This document shows, piece by piece, positions 1 to 13,745 of a DNA stretch of 27,190 bases. The stretch spans positions 95,386 through 122,575 of the forward strand of contig NW_019776011.1 in NCBI RefSeq assembly GCF_001039355.2, in the 5' to 3' direction. Numbering within the stretch: the first letter of the stretch is position 1; each line of letters begins with the position of its first letter. The notes under the pieces were generated by a model that worked only from the letters and a program-made list of their open reading frames with translations, searched no databases and was not told where the DNA came from. The position numbers and the translations under genes are program-made. This DNA is from Lingula anatina. Lineage: Eukaryota > Brachiopoda > Lingulata > Lingulida > Lingulidae.

Positions 1-1330
<1,330 letters not shown>

Positions 1331-1340
1331 AATCTATTTT

Positions 1341-1507
1341 CTAAAAATCTATTTTCTATTTGCGGTATCTTGTGATCACTCCGAGCGCAGCCGAGAATTA
1401 ATTACAGCTTTGGAAGTAACTGGCTCGCGCTGCCAGTAATTACGCCGTGGGTATTCAGGGCACAGACCCTGATCACAAGATACCGCGAATAGAAAATAGA
1501 TTTTTAG
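1341..1507. mobile_element. small inverted-repeat element (MITE-like)
   Basis: Two 38-bp arms, 1341-1378 and 1470-1507, are inverted copies of each other with a single T/C difference. Each contains GCGGTATCTTGTGATCA (or its G-for-T variant partner) next to AAAATCTATTTTCTATT. The 91-bp centre is richer in GC than the surroundings and has no ORF. Part of the left arm is also repeated directly just outside it, from about 1328 (AAATCTATTTTCTA), so the exact outer end and any target duplication are uncertain. The form fits a non-autonomous DNA transposon; no superfamily is assigned. Confidence 0.7.
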
Positions 1508-1510
1508 AAA

Positions 1511-3329
1511 TTAGTTTTGGCATGTGAACGGTCCCTGACTTTACTCTGAGGTGCCGTACCAGAGATAAAAAAATGTGGCCAATATCTTTGACTGTTATAA
1601 TGCAAAATAAGTTATCTAACACAAGGTAGTTATATTCCCTCTGGGATACTCTTCTCCAACTTGTGCCCGACATTTTGTCCAGGTGTGTAGTTTTGGGCTA
1701 TAATGGCCATATTTGACAAAGCAGACCAAGTTGATTGCTGTTAACATTTGTATGACATTCAACATTAAGATGGAACATGCCTAATGGTACAGGTGGAAGA
1801 TGGAGAGATATCTTGGTATGACAGTTGACACCCAGAAGACGACTTGATTGCACTGGTGAAAGGTACTTGTGACAATACTTGTATTACATGTCTTAGTGAG
1901 GCGATCCACTGTTGATGTGATGGGAATGTCAATGTGAATATTACGTGTGACACTATGGTGATGAATTGCTGCTACACAAGCAACATAATTATGTAAGACT
2001 TTTGTCGAGATAAATGAAAGAAAAAATACACACAAGGATCTGGACCAATTTCACTGTTGTAGTAACCTAGAACTAACCAACTATAAATCACACAGGGATA
2101 TAATATAGACTGCGTATCCTCTTGTCCTTACCACAAAAGAGCATTGAGAAGAGTGACACACTTGTTTTGCTCCCACTTTGGTTGCAATGGAAGAACATAA
2201 TTGGATATTTTTGACCCAATTATCCCATCACTTAACTCCCAGGGTCTTGAGGTTTTTGGCAAAGGGGTCCTTTTGTTGGCTTTTATAGGAGTTGCCAGTG
2301 TTGGGCCAGATTTGCAGGCAGTTATATAGTATCAGTGTTTCTCCGAGAAGATGCGGCTCACATGTCATATTTGACTCATCATCTTTTGTTGACAAATATT
2401 TGTGTATTCAGATAGCAAAGCTAGGGGGAGCTATCATAGGTGGAACCAGGGAGGTAGGTTTTAAAGAAAGAGAAGATTTAGTAGTCCTGTAGTGTGTATG
2501 TGAGCAATTTTACAGAATAGAGAAGTGGTATTCAGTTTCATACTCCATGGATTTAAGGCAGATTGAGCCCCCCCCCCAATCCCCTTAAAAAAGATGTAAT
2601 GCCAAAGCTGCAGCATGAAGTCAACTGTTATCAGTCAAATTTGATTGTATGACCACACGCTGTAGTTCAAATAGACTTGTTTTGATGATGTGAGAAAGAA
2701 GCACAAAAATTACAACCCATTAGACTATTTTGCCTTCAAAAGTACATGGGGGCATCCAGCATCACCAATCAACAAAACCAGGCCACTAAATTGGGACTCA
2801 CCATGGAACTTCATTCAAGTGATAAAGAGAAGGATAGGGGTTGAGTCGTTGACTCTCGATTTGGGTCGTGAAACTTTCAGTCCGATTTCTCATTTTCCCA
2901 GCTGGACTGGTGTGTCAATTTCTTGTGAGAAAACTACACGACAAGTCTCACTCTCATTCTTTGGGTCATTGCTGACGAGATTTTAAATGATCTGGTTGAT
3001 TTATTGTCATGACATATGCCTGTATGAACAGATAGTGTTACTACAAAAGAAGTGTCGCGGGTAATTTTTTGTTGTAACTTTTTTAGATGCTATTACCTGA
3101 AAACGAAGCATTTCATGTATTATGTACAATCTTTGCCAGTTTGTGACAACTATCTGGTTGCAAGTTAATTATCCTTGAGTTATTATTAGGTGAAATTGAT
3201 CTGGATGTGGGATGAGAACGATGTGCAGTACACGGAGTTTATCTTAAATTTGCATTCTTTTTGCGAGGCATTGCCTTTGAAAATGTATGAGTGTGTAATT
3301 GTCTGTGAAGAAAACCTACTTATGTAGTT
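1511..3329. other. non-coding stretch, C tract at 2568-2577
   Basis: Only short frames (under 100 codons) occur on both strands and none resembles a known protein. The longest, at 2690-2986 on the + strand, has no codon or domain signature I recognise and no convincing splice sites around it. A run of ten C at 2568-2577 is the only simple repeat. Confidence 0.55.
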
Positions 3330-3675
3330 TGTAAGTTTTATTGCTTGGCTCATTATGGAAACAATTGCTTGAATGCCAATGGCACTTATCTGTGCTATTG
3401 TGGATTCTGCACCATGCACATTTGGCAAGCTCAAGGTCTTTTTATCTTCTTCTTTTTTATTTTGCATACTTGGGACATAACATTTTGCATAAGATTAATG
3501 CAATTTTGGATTTTTTACTTTTTATTACTATTTAGTACTCTATTTTTTTAAATTCATATATTTACATAGAAAACATTTTTCTACTAACTTTTATTCATTT
3601 TATGTTATACAGTTTACTGAACATTTTTTGTGTATTTTAGACTTAAAATAAATATATTATTATTATTATAACTTG
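3330..3675 (+). mobile_element. possible 3' end of a non-LTR retrotransposon
   Basis: An AT-rich segment ends in AAAATAAATATATT followed by an (ATT)n run at about 3652-3670. A short tandem tail directly after an AATAAA-type hexamer is typical of 3' ends of CR1/L2-like and related non-LTR elements. No reverse transcriptase is recognisable upstream, so at best this would be a 5'-truncated copy. An ordinary AT-rich region with a microsatellite is the alternative. Confidence 0.25.
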
Positions 3676-3831
3676 AAAATTGTCCACACATAAATTGTAT
3701 TCAGTACAAAGCACCTCAAAGATGATCTACTCCATATTGATATTTTGTAAAATGCAGTGTAAAAAATTAGTTGTAAGATTTTTTTTTTACTGTGATAGAT
3801 GATTTTAGCAGTAATGTTTTTTTACTCTTCT

Positions 3832-3850
3832 CCCCCCCCCCCCCCCCCCC
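3832..3850. repeat. poly-C tract (19 C)
   Basis: Nineteen consecutive C residues follow a T-rich stretch with CTCTTCT. Length in the assembly may be unreliable, as with the other G/C homopolymers in the window (2568-2577 and 7394-7407). Confidence 0.95.
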
Positions 3851-6800
3851 TTGATATCTTCAATACAAGAATAGCCTTGTCCTCACATATAGGTCCTCTA
3901 GGAAGCCGTATTGATAGCTGATAGTGCTGGGAATATTGTGCGTAAACTATCCACTAGTTCCTTGTGCTAGTCATCACCTCTCCATCTTCCTGCTGATATG
4001 ACCCTACTACGTATGCGATCATCCCTTGAAGATTATGAAATAATTTCTGAGACGTGTCCTAAATATCAGATAATAAACAGCGACAGTCACACATCATCTT
4101 TTTAGGAATGGAATCCAGGAGACAATGACGCCGCGGCATCCAGGGGAATCTGGGTTAATTGTGAATACATGGTCAGTCTCCGGTGCCCCTGACTACTGAG
4201 CTGACCACAAAATAGCCCTCGGCCACTTGTTGATCTGCTTTTTAGACTGCCATTTGTTAGAGTTTTAGAGTGCCACGAAAGTTTAATGCGACTGCTGACT
4301 GCATTTGTAGACAAATCATCTGTCATTTAGACGGATTGCGGAGAGTTGTATTGTACTGGCTTAAAGTGTTGGGACTTCACAAGGAGGTATTGTTCTCTGG
4401 TTGGGCTGATGTCCCAGCAAGGTAAGAGAAAGATACCCATGTATGGTGGATGACAGCCAGGGATGATATAGAAACACATGTCCAGAGTTTAACTACAAAA
4501 TAGTTCTCACGGTATGTGTACAGCCTTTTGTTTATCGTGTCATTACTAACAGCTGATGTTCACCTTTAAAGAAAGGTAAGCAGAATTGGAAGTTTTTGTG
4601 ATTGTTGTCAAAATGTGTGATTTTTGTTTATTATGTGATAGATGATAATTGATTATTGTCTTATATCAAAATAACGAGAAAGGTAGCCAAAATGCATATA
4701 GGGAAAGGCAGCCAGAATGCATTCAGTGATTGCATGGCAAATCTGTTGGTTTGACAATAGTAGTTTTGATGTGAGAAAGAGATCACAATATTTAAGGACA
4801 CAACAGCATTTCATTTTATGACTTAAATATCAGTTATGGTGCCTGGCATTTGATATGAAAGGAACCACACGTCAAAGAAACCTGGTAATTCCTGTGACTA
4901 AATTGTTATTAGTGGAATATAAACTGGGAAAATACCCACTCCAAGCACTTGTGTCCTGTGACTAAAAGGTAAAGTATCCTACCACACTGAGATGCGATGT
5001 TTTGGTTGGCCATTACCAAGCCAGCTGTGGGTTAGAGATGAAATTGCCGATTTTTATCTTTACGTCGATGTGCAGCTATTTTTTACGCTGGGACTTCCTT
5101 GTGTTACAGTAAGTAGTTTTTGCGTGTAGTGGTAGTTGCTGTGATTATCCTAGATAATGAAGGGTCACTGTTGCTGGGTAGATACAAGTTGATAGATAAT
5201 CATAAGTGTCTAATAAAGAAATTGCAAATTTTTGGGTTGCGAATTTGTTATCACATCTGGACAAGTTGGTTGTTTGGCTTAATAATTGTATATAACAGAT
5301 GTCAATGGCTTGGGTTTATTATGTGATGCTCGAGCAGAAGCATTTTATAATTTTTATCAAAATGATTAGATTTCAGAAAACTTTAAAAAATAACCAAATT
5401 ATGAAAATGCTATGAATAACTTGAAAGCTTCTAAAAGCTAGAAGTGTCTCATGTAAATATTTTCCAGTTTATTACAAAATAAGTTTGGTAAGATTATACT
5501 GAATATAATATCTGGATTTCTTTATCATGTATATGAAGCAGTGGTTCAGATTAATGAGTTCTGACAAAATTGAAAAAAAAAAAAAAAACTTTCAATAAAG
5601 ATGAAGATTGTCAAGGTCACTTTTACTGTTTCAATTAAAATCTCATCTAGAAAGTGTTAATTAAAATGAGATCTTAAGCAGTGCGTGAAGTCGGCTCACA
5701 GATGTTCAGAGATGTAAAAAAGTGATCAGATTTTCTCTATTAAAGCTGTAGGTCCTGTAATTAAAGGCGGGGGTAGGATGGGATTACCATTACGGAGTAC
5801 ACACCTCACAGGTGATAAAACAGCCTGATTAAGTTATCTATATGTAAAATAAACTACTTATAGTGTAGGCTAATGTTCTCACTGCTACTGCTTAAATCAA
5901 CCTGTCATGAAGTTACAACAGAAGGAAAAGGTCATTATACTTTTAAATTAAGGTAAGAAAATTATTTCTTAATGGCCATCTATTTCAGGTGAGGTGATGG
6001 GAAAGAGTACTAGGCTTGCTTATCAAGACACAGCTGGTTAATATATATGTGTGCTTGCTATGGCGGGTTTTGTTTTGGTGGTGTGTTTGCATGCGATGGG
6101 GTACTTCATGGTGAAATGTCTTCTGGTCATGGAATAGACAATACCCTGGAAATACAACTTATCCAACCAGGATTCCATTTTAATTTGACCAGTTGACATT
6201 TAATTTTCAACATGGACATACTTTGGTGTCATTTGTCTAAAACTTTTGATTTAAAAGACATGTTAATGTGTATTGGATGTGCACTAGAAACTACCATTAA
6301 TGTTTAGAGGTCCAGGGTCAGCTTGCCCCCCTCCCCCTTGCTTACCTTCATTTCTACTGTGGCATCTATAATAAATTGCCTTATACAATGTAGAGGTCAT
6401 TTGCATTGTTTATCTGCAATAAGCGTGACCAATTAATTTTCTCTTTACTTTCATCCTTTGTTTTTGTTTTAGTTGTTTGCCTTAGGAATCTTTCCAAAAA
6501 GCTTTTGTGATGTGAAAGATTTATGGTTAGTCTTGTGAGCTTTGTTTTGAGATACACACCTAGTCTCTTACCCCCCCTCCCTTCCAAATAATTTTTGACC
6601 ATAGTCTTGTTATTGTTTCTCTTCTTTTTTTAGCCCCTCCCCTCCCATGTGCATATGCATTCAAAAATGCACAATATTACACATGCATCCCCTTAACATT
6701 AGTCTACCATGTTCCAACATATAGTCAGCAATTTTACACAAGCAGTGTGTGCTGATATAACTTTGTTTCAATTTTGATAAGAGCTGAGTGGACCTTTTTT

Positions 6801-7558
6801 TTAGGTGGAAAGGGCAGTTCAAAGTCAGTCAATGCAAGAGATAATATAGTCAGCTTAAGGGCCTTACGTTATGCTTGATGACTTTAAGGTGGTTAAGGGT
6901 TTAATCCTAGTACTATCATAACAGTTAATGAGCCACAGAAATTTATTGTGCGTGCAGAGCATAAATATAACTTAATGCACAACCAGAGAAAGTTGCTGCG
7001 GACCCCTGAAATATATGCAGAAGATAAGCCACATGTACATGATTTATAATAGTGCATTCTTTCTATTTAGCATAAGTCCCACAGTAATCTGTGCATGATG
7101 AATGAAGGCAGTGTGTTAATTACAGCTAATTAGTCGACTAGATTGAGCCTGCTCATATTCACCACAGCTGTAACAGAGAGGACTGCTGTGCTAGGGACAT
7201 GGTACCAGGGGATCTTGGGTGATAACTTCTTTAATTTCTAAATTTTGAAATGGTTGAGATTTTTTCCACAAGGAATATTGAAGGATTTGGAAAGAAGAGT
7301 GCAGAAATGATGCATAGCTTGTGAGGACTGATGTGGCTGTTGTCTTAGGGAGCAGGTATGTTGGCTAGCTGCTTCCTTCTTACTAGCAGAAATGGGGGGG
7401 GGGGGGGCATGTTATTATTTAGAAAAGATTGTTGACTAAAAATTTTGTCTCTCATGCTTGTCTAAAATAAGAATTTGTTACTAGTCTAAACTGAGGTGAG
7501 TATAGTGGCATCTATAGATATTGATGGCTGTGAGTTATGTTGTGTGTTATCTAAATAT
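3851..7558. other. non-coding stretch with minor repeats
   Basis: No gene is seen. A somewhat GC-richer patch at about 4100-4430 ends with a good donor-like CAAG|GTAAGA at 4421/4422 and could be an untranslated first exon, but nothing else supports that. Minor repeats are a 25-bp direct repeat (GAAAGGYAGCC...) at 4678-4726, a 16-A run at 5573-5588, several pyrimidine-rich C tracts at about 6326-6345, 6570-6580 and 6634-6646, and a 14-G run at 7394-7407. Confidence 0.5.
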
Positions 7559-7559
7559 G

Positions 7560-7912
7560 TGGTGAATATACAGTTTATGAATATCTGCATGGTCAGTGGA
7601 TTGGTTTTTAAAGCCAGTCATTGTAAGATGTAATGCAGTCTACCTCAATATGAGATGTTTATATGTATATTCCTTGATATCATGGAACCATACAGTTACT
7701 GAACATCTGTTAGCATTAATGTTAATTAGCATGNTAATGTGGTGAATATATAGTTTAAGAATATCTGCATGGTCAGTGGTTTGGTTTTTAAAGCCAGTCA
7801 TTGTAAGATGTAATGCAGTCTACCTCAATATGAGATGTTTACATGTATATTCCTTGATATCACGGAACCATACAGTTACTGAACATCTGTTAGCATTAGT
7901 GTTAATCAGCAT
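7560..7912 (+). repeat. 180-bp tandem duplication
   Basis: The sequence starting TGGTGAATATA at 7560 recurs at 7740 in the same orientation with a period of exactly 180 bp. The copies differ at only a handful of positions through about 7912, indicating a recent duplication. An unresolved base (N) sits at 7734, at the junction between the copies, where an assembler or a base caller would be most likely to struggle. No ORF is preserved. Confidence 0.93.
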
Positions 7913-7920
7913 GCTTAATC

Positions 7921-8455
7921 CCAAGGAGTCATTATTCATAAGGAACGCTTAATTTAACACAAGATCTAAAGCCCTGCCTTAATTAAATCCAATTAAAGCT
8001 AAGTAAGTTGTGAGATAGGTGGGATTGCAGGTGCAGCAGAGTTATACTTGGGTGGTACATGTGAACATATTGGCATGTTGTTCATTTTCCCCAAAGATGT
8101 AGATCACTGATCACAGTTTTAGTTCACAGGGGGCATGGCATATCTGTAGGGGAAGAGTTACAATATAGGTGATGTTCTGGAATAAAAGAAGGTATGTAAC
8201 TTGCATTTGTTCTGAACATTGTCATGCAGTTTTTCTAGAGAGGTTAAGTCTAGGGTTTTGTAGATAATGGGTTTGTAAACAGTATCAATAGTATTGCTAC
8301 ATGTGTGCATGCACATGCATGACATGCATGGCTGTGTTAAAAAGTGCGAAATAAAAGCCTCTTTATAGAAAATAGTCTAAAAGGGTCTTAATAGAGAGGT
8401 ACCAGTTTGTTTTGCTACAGTGAAAATGTAAGTGCTGTTAGTCTTCCGCAATGGC
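7921..8455. other. non-coding stretch, palindromic ATGCAT cluster
   Basis: No gene is seen. At 8301-8330 several overlapping GCATGC/ATGCAT words occur, including the perfect 12-bp palindrome TGTGCATGCACA at 8304-8315. Confidence 0.5.
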
Positions 8456-8459
8456 TGCT

Positions 8460-9300
8460 TCCAAAGTATGGTTTACCTAACCCACATGTACCTTCCAACT
8501 AAATGTCAGGTGTGGAAGTTAACCTTGGTAAAAAGGTGTTACAGCTTACATAAACAACATAATATATGATACTCCAGCCAGGATTACACCTTAATGAGCA
8601 TGATAGACATGGATTACCAGACATGTAGGTGTATCTTGGGTAAAGTAACGGGGCGGGTGGGTGTTTCTTTTCTTGCCAAGACAAGGTGTTGCACTTTACC
8701 ATGATATTGTGGCATATCGGACCCTGCCCTGCATAAGATACAGCCAATTACTTCTGACGGAAGGTATTTTTAATGATTTCTACAGACATTGTAGACAGAA
8801 GTGTAGGTGTTAGCTGAAAGACCATGTGGTGTTTACCTATTATCAAGGTGTTGTGGCTTACATTAACGGCATGGTCTATTGCACCAGGGCCAATTCTAGA
8901 GCTTTTGGAGTATTTTCTGACAGAAAACAGCAGACACTGCCAAAAATAGATCCCAACATTAGCCACAGGTACTGTGTATGATGGTGTGTTTATGTGAGTT
9001 GGAAATATCTGATGGTAAGTACAATGAAAGACCTGAACTGAAAAAAAAGGTTGTCAGAACTTGATGATAATGTAAGACATTAATTTTTTGACATACAGCT
9101 CCACAATTTGAATTACATAGTAATGTCAGCAAAGATAGAGTAAATTTAGGCATATTTTTGTGTTGGACCTGTCTGACGATAAGTGCAATAAAAAGGCGTG
9201 TTGTATTGAAAAGATTTATGGATTAAATGATAATTCAAAGATGTTAACAACATGATACACAGTTCTACAACTTCAAATGGACAGAAATATAAGTACGTAT
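8460..9300. repeat. degenerate repeat block, period about 150-165 bp
   Basis: Related segments starting AAGGTGTT recur at 8533, 8683 and 8845, each followed by a similar CTTACATWAACRRCAT-like sequence or a decayed version of it. A second set, TCTGAYGRTAAGTRCAAT, recurs at 9008 and 9172, and the words after it (AYACAGYTCYACAA) also match at the same spacing. Divergence is high, so this is an old array or the remains of an internally repetitive element. The minus-strand frames at 8499-8966 share similar peptide patches only because they read the repeated DNA. Confidence 0.45.
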
Positions 9301-11195
9301 ACAGTTACATGAGGTGTAGGCAAGAGTTATAACATCAGGAATAGTGTACAATTTCATGTGGGTGTCGGTGAAAAGATCAGGTGCTCTCTGCACACAATGT
9401 CATCAGTCAAGTGTGGTTAGACTGTGGTCTGTGGATGAAACCCAGGTTACTGCATCTCAATACAACAGCCAGTTACTAAAAAGCAGGTGATGGCTTTCTG
9501 TGATTGTGCTCTGCTGAGCCATGATATTTGTGGGAGTTGTTGCAGTCTCAAACATGGGGTTAAGTTATAGAGTTCTGTCAAAGAGGTGTCAGTCATTAAA
9601 TCTGGTGGTTTAACATCTGGTTTGGTGTCTGTGATGTGGTTTTTGGTGTACTGTGTCTTTCCACGCTGTTGCTCTTAACCCCCTGATTTGATCTCATTGG
9701 ATTAACTTACCTGCTGTTTATATCACAAGAAAAGAAGCATTCTTCTTTGCTGTGATTTCTTGACTCTTGTCTACTTTGGCTGGTGAGTTTAGAAGGTGTA
9801 CATGCTGTTGTTGGGGACAGAAGAAAAGCAGGAAGAGGATATTCTTGTATCAGTCTGGCAAGTTTCCGTAAGTGTATTGTGTTTGAATGTTACAAACATC
9901 CTGTCCATAAGTTCTTGCTGAGGTGACTGCATGATTCTATTCTCTTAAAGGGGGACTTGTTCTTTACTCTTTGGGTTAAAAAGAAAAAAAATACCATTGA
10001 AACCATTGTACCTTGTCTTCTTACAAAGCAGGTGCTGCTCTATTCTTGTTTCTATTTTCCTTTTTTTACTTTCTGTGATAGAAACAAATTTGTATGCTCA
10101 AGTGGACACACTGATGTGAAGCACAGTCTTCATAGTTCTTCAGGTTAAAAATATAGGGATGTGACATGAAGGTGTCAAGCAAGAGATTCATTCTGTGCTG
10201 GGGTAGGTGCTGTGATTGTTCACGTTGTCTTTCAGCTGTGTAGGTATTTGTGGCACTATTCACTGGGTATCTTTTACCCTGGATATGATGTGATGTGAGT
10301 GGCTGCACATGTATATATTGTGTGAGAAACAGGAAGATGACAGACGAGGGTTCATACAGCTACTTTAAGTGTCAGTAATGTGTGGTTTTTAAGAGGTAGG
10401 TGGCCGTCCCTTAAAAGTTGATTTATCTACATCCATTCATGCTAATTGCTTCAAATTTTAGTTAAATGTCTTCTGTTTTCTATACTGGAACCAAGATTCA
10501 AACTAATGTTTGTATGATTCATGTGTGTAGTTAGAAATTTCAAAGGAAGTTTGGAGGGGAGGGGGGAACTTTGGTTCTGAGAGGACCTTTTCTGCAGCCA
10601 GTGGGACAGTTTGTTCTAACCCTCTGATTCTTCCTCTCTTGCCTGGCAGCATTGAGAGAAACCACCAAAAATAAATAGTTTCTTTGCTACACTATCTCTA
10701 ACAATTTTGTAAAAATGAAAAGTGTGCTTATGTTACATCAAAGTAGTCAGTCTATACAGTTGAGAGGGTTAACACTGATAATGAACTTTGATTAACTTAA
10801 GTAGCAAATGTGTGTAAATATTCAAATTTGCCTAAATGGCTTAGAATAGCACTAGTATTTCATCATTAAAAAGTGTCTTCTGTTGTTCTTTTGTGAATCA
10901 TGTATTACCTGCTCTGGTTACAAGAAGTAAAATTGACAGTGAATGTAAGTAAACAAGCCACTCAATTATCCAACCTGTCACAGGAGAGTGTATCCCATCA
11001 AAACACCTGTGGTTTCTTTAGTTAAAAGGTTTAACCAACTCCAATTACCAGAATGTATTTGCCTCTAGAATGAGAAAAGTGCTTATGTTTCATCAAAGCA
11101 GACAAAATGTATGCATTGAACTTATTATTGAGTTATCATCTGAGGTGCCGATAAAGACAGTGTCATTTGTTGAGGTAAAATGACAGGAGGGCAGA
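9301..11195. other. non-coding stretch
   Basis: No convincing exon is seen. A diverged direct repeat of about 36 bp (ATGARAAAAGTGCTTATGTT-like) occurs at about 10713 and 11068. A G-rich patch at about 10553-10567 (GGAGGGGAGGGGGG) could form a quadruplex. Frames at 9957-10308 are short and unrecognised. Confidence 0.5.
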
Positions 11196-11199
11196 CTTA

Positions 11200-11414
11200 G
11201 ACCCCATTTCCAGAGATTAGATCGATCTACTTTAGATCGACCTAAGTCCCTGGGGGTTTACGCTAAATAGCTGTCAGCCGAGCGGACACGAAAGTTAATT
11301 ACCCCCTTACAGCTTGTAGTAGGCGGGACGGACATTTAAGCCGGATTATCTGACAGTAATCTAGTGAGATTCCCCGTGGGGATAGATCGATCTAAAAGCT
11401 CTGGGAATACAGCC
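11200..11414. mobile_element. 215-bp MITE with TTA target duplication (Harbinger-like)
   Basis: Imperfect inverted ends face each other. The left end reads GACCCCATTTCCAGAG then TAGATCGATCTA; the right end, in reverse complement, reads GGCTGTATTCCCAGAG then TAGATCGATCTA. The trinucleotide TTA directly flanks both sides (11197-11199 and 11415-11417). A 3-bp TWA target duplication with ends starting G-R-C fits the PIF/Harbinger superfamily, from family knowledge. The element has no coding capacity, so it would be mobilised in trans. A second GATCGA-containing motif (TTTAGATCGACCTAAG) lies inside the left end. Confidence 0.72.
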
Positions 11415-11417
11415 TTA

Positions 11418-11985
11418 ATATTGGCCACTTGGTCCGGTCATCTGTGAAACTGATGAAGTATCTGAAATTAATGTGATATCTTTGACATTTTATCCACAAT
11501 GGCAGGGAAAGCAGAGTTCATTGCCAGGTATGGTACACTTGATTGACTTGATGATTAGGAAAGCTCCATTTGCAAAATTTCTATTCGAATGGTCTCATAA
11601 ATGCATTGAAAGGTGACAGTATTGTACAATAGAGGTGTCACAATGGAAGTGGTCAATTGTGAAATTACCAAAGGTCACATGAGGAATTCGGTGTCATGAT
11701 AGCCCATCAGTCGGGTCATTTGGATGCCCATCCATCCATTAATGTTCAAGCTTTTGTCATCTTGTTAACCTTCCATTAGATAGAGCCATTGTCACATGGC
11801 TCAGAAATGCTTCAATTTTTTCATGTGTTTTCATTGCTTCTTTATCTCCTTCGTTTGTAAGTTTTTTTGTGTGTTTATTTTGATGTTTGTGTAAATTAAT
11901 TTTCCAGTCGTGTTTCATTGAATAGTATTACCAGACTAAATTGTAAGTAAATTAAGAGATTAAAACACTTCATTCGATTTTTACA
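11418..11985. other. non-coding stretch
   Basis: No gene, repeat or recognisable site is seen here beyond general AT richness. Confidence 0.5.
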
Positions 11986-12015
11986 TCCACCTGTGTCTGT
12001 CCATCCACCCATCTG

Positions 12016-12017
12016 TT

Positions 12018-12080
<63 letters not shown>

Positions 12081-12084
12081 TTAT
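12016..12084. repeat. (TTTA)n microsatellite
   Basis: About seventeen TTTA units run without interruption. They are bordered on both sides by degenerate CATC/CATT-type repeats (about 11985-12014 and 12085-12118), so the locus is a compound tetranucleotide microsatellite. Confidence 0.95.
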
Positions 12085-12118
12085 CATTCCATCCATTCAT
12101 CACTTCATTCATTCAGTA

Positions 12119-13703
12119 AAATGTGACATCATTACTAAGCAATGTGCACAGATTAGTGTACCACAGTTCTAGTCAGAACTGATATCATTACACCTGGTAG
12201 GTAAGCTGATGATATCATCTAACTCAATAAAACACACTGGCATGAAGATTTCTGTAGCATATGTCAAAACCACGGTTGCAGGTGTTGGGGGCAGATATTA
12301 CCTTTCAGTTAAGTTGTTAGGAATTTGATTAGCACATTCATAAAAAATGAATGGATGGTTCATCTTTCTGGTCGTCAGCTGTCTTGATTGGGTTGACTCT
12401 GCATGAAGGAACTTTGGCTCACTGGAAGTCAAGTGTTAGATCTCTTATTTTGGGGTTTCCTGATTTTATCAACTTATGGCCTCTTACTGTGGATTTGAAG
12501 TGGTGTTAAACTTAAGGTAAGGTATACTTGTTGTCTGAAATTAAAATATGGTTCATCTTTCCTATGTTTGGTTCTACCTTCTTGGCATTCTTTTAATGGC
12601 CTTGGGATTAGAGAAGTAATTTTAGTAACTTTTAAATCAGATAGTTGGGCTTAGGTCTAAATAATTTGGCTCTCTTTGATGTCTCAGGATTGCTCGTATA
12701 ACTTTAAACAGGTAACGATGTAAATTTTAACCTCATATTTCTTGTATTCATGTTGAAATGAACATTGGCTTCAACTTTCGCCATATACAGCTGTTAGTGT
12801 CAGATCACCTCGGTTTGTCTTGGCTTGACTTTGAATTACTGTTGGCGTGAACTTTTTTGATCAAATTTTGAGACACGTCAGGACATTTGTTGGCTCCCAT
12901 GCCACGCTTGACCTTCTGGTGAAGATGGAAAAACATTGGAGAAAAACCATCCATTTTCTTATTAACCTTCCCGTGATTTGATTTGTCGCTCAATTAACCG
13001 CACCACGTGTCCCTAGGTGCTGTTTTAGTTGTGACTTTTAGAAAGAATTTCTGACGCAGATCAGCTGATAAAGCTTCCAAATACACCAATGGCCTGAAGC
13101 TTGTATGTTAAATTGTTTCTCTCATGGTAATTTTTTTCTGTAAAAAAAAAAAGAGATAATGTGATATCATATTTAATCATTCTAAGCTGATGTGGTAATG
13201 TTTTTTCCTTTGACTAGAAATTTCAGTTATTTTTAAGTACCAAAATAAAAGATACAGTGAACTATCTGGATACAATATGTTCAGGGTAGTAGTTGGGAGA
13301 TCTCTGGAAACGCCTCAGAACCATTCTCTAGAGAAAGCTAATGGGAAGATGGACTTGAGCAACTTGTTAAATGTCCTTCATCTGGGAAATATCTAAGCTA
13401 TTTTTAATATGATATAATACTGGTAATGCTTTTGTTGCCTATAATGCCTTTCTTGGAGAATCCTTGAAAGTCTTATGATTGCTGTTACAGTAATATCAGG
13501 CAGAGCAGATGTTGTGTTTCAGAAATATGACAACGTATCCACAAGAACTTATCATTGTGACGAATACAAAAATATCGCTTGAACAGTGTTATTAATATCA
13601 AGTGATGATAACTGTACAATTTGATACAAAAAGTTTTTATATTATTTTTCTTTCTGACAATAAGCATTGAAGGAAACATAAGGACATGACGTTACGAACA
13701 GAA

Positions 13704-13705
<2 letters not shown>
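12119..13705. other. non-coding stretch
   Basis: Only short unrecognised frames are present. A CACGTG E-box core lies at about 13004-13009. No promoter elements or exon signatures were convincing. Confidence 0.5.

Positions 13706-13741
<36 letters not shown>
13706..13741. repeat. (CT)n microsatellite
   Basis: About eighteen CT units occur in an otherwise AT-rich context, some 700 bp upstream of the putative plexin 5' UTR exon. Confidence 0.96.

Positions 13742-13745
<4 letters not shown>

Noticed and set aside
3341-3551. overlapping + strand frames with hydrophobic peptides
   Set aside because: The peptides come from T-rich DNA read in two frames; no coding signature.
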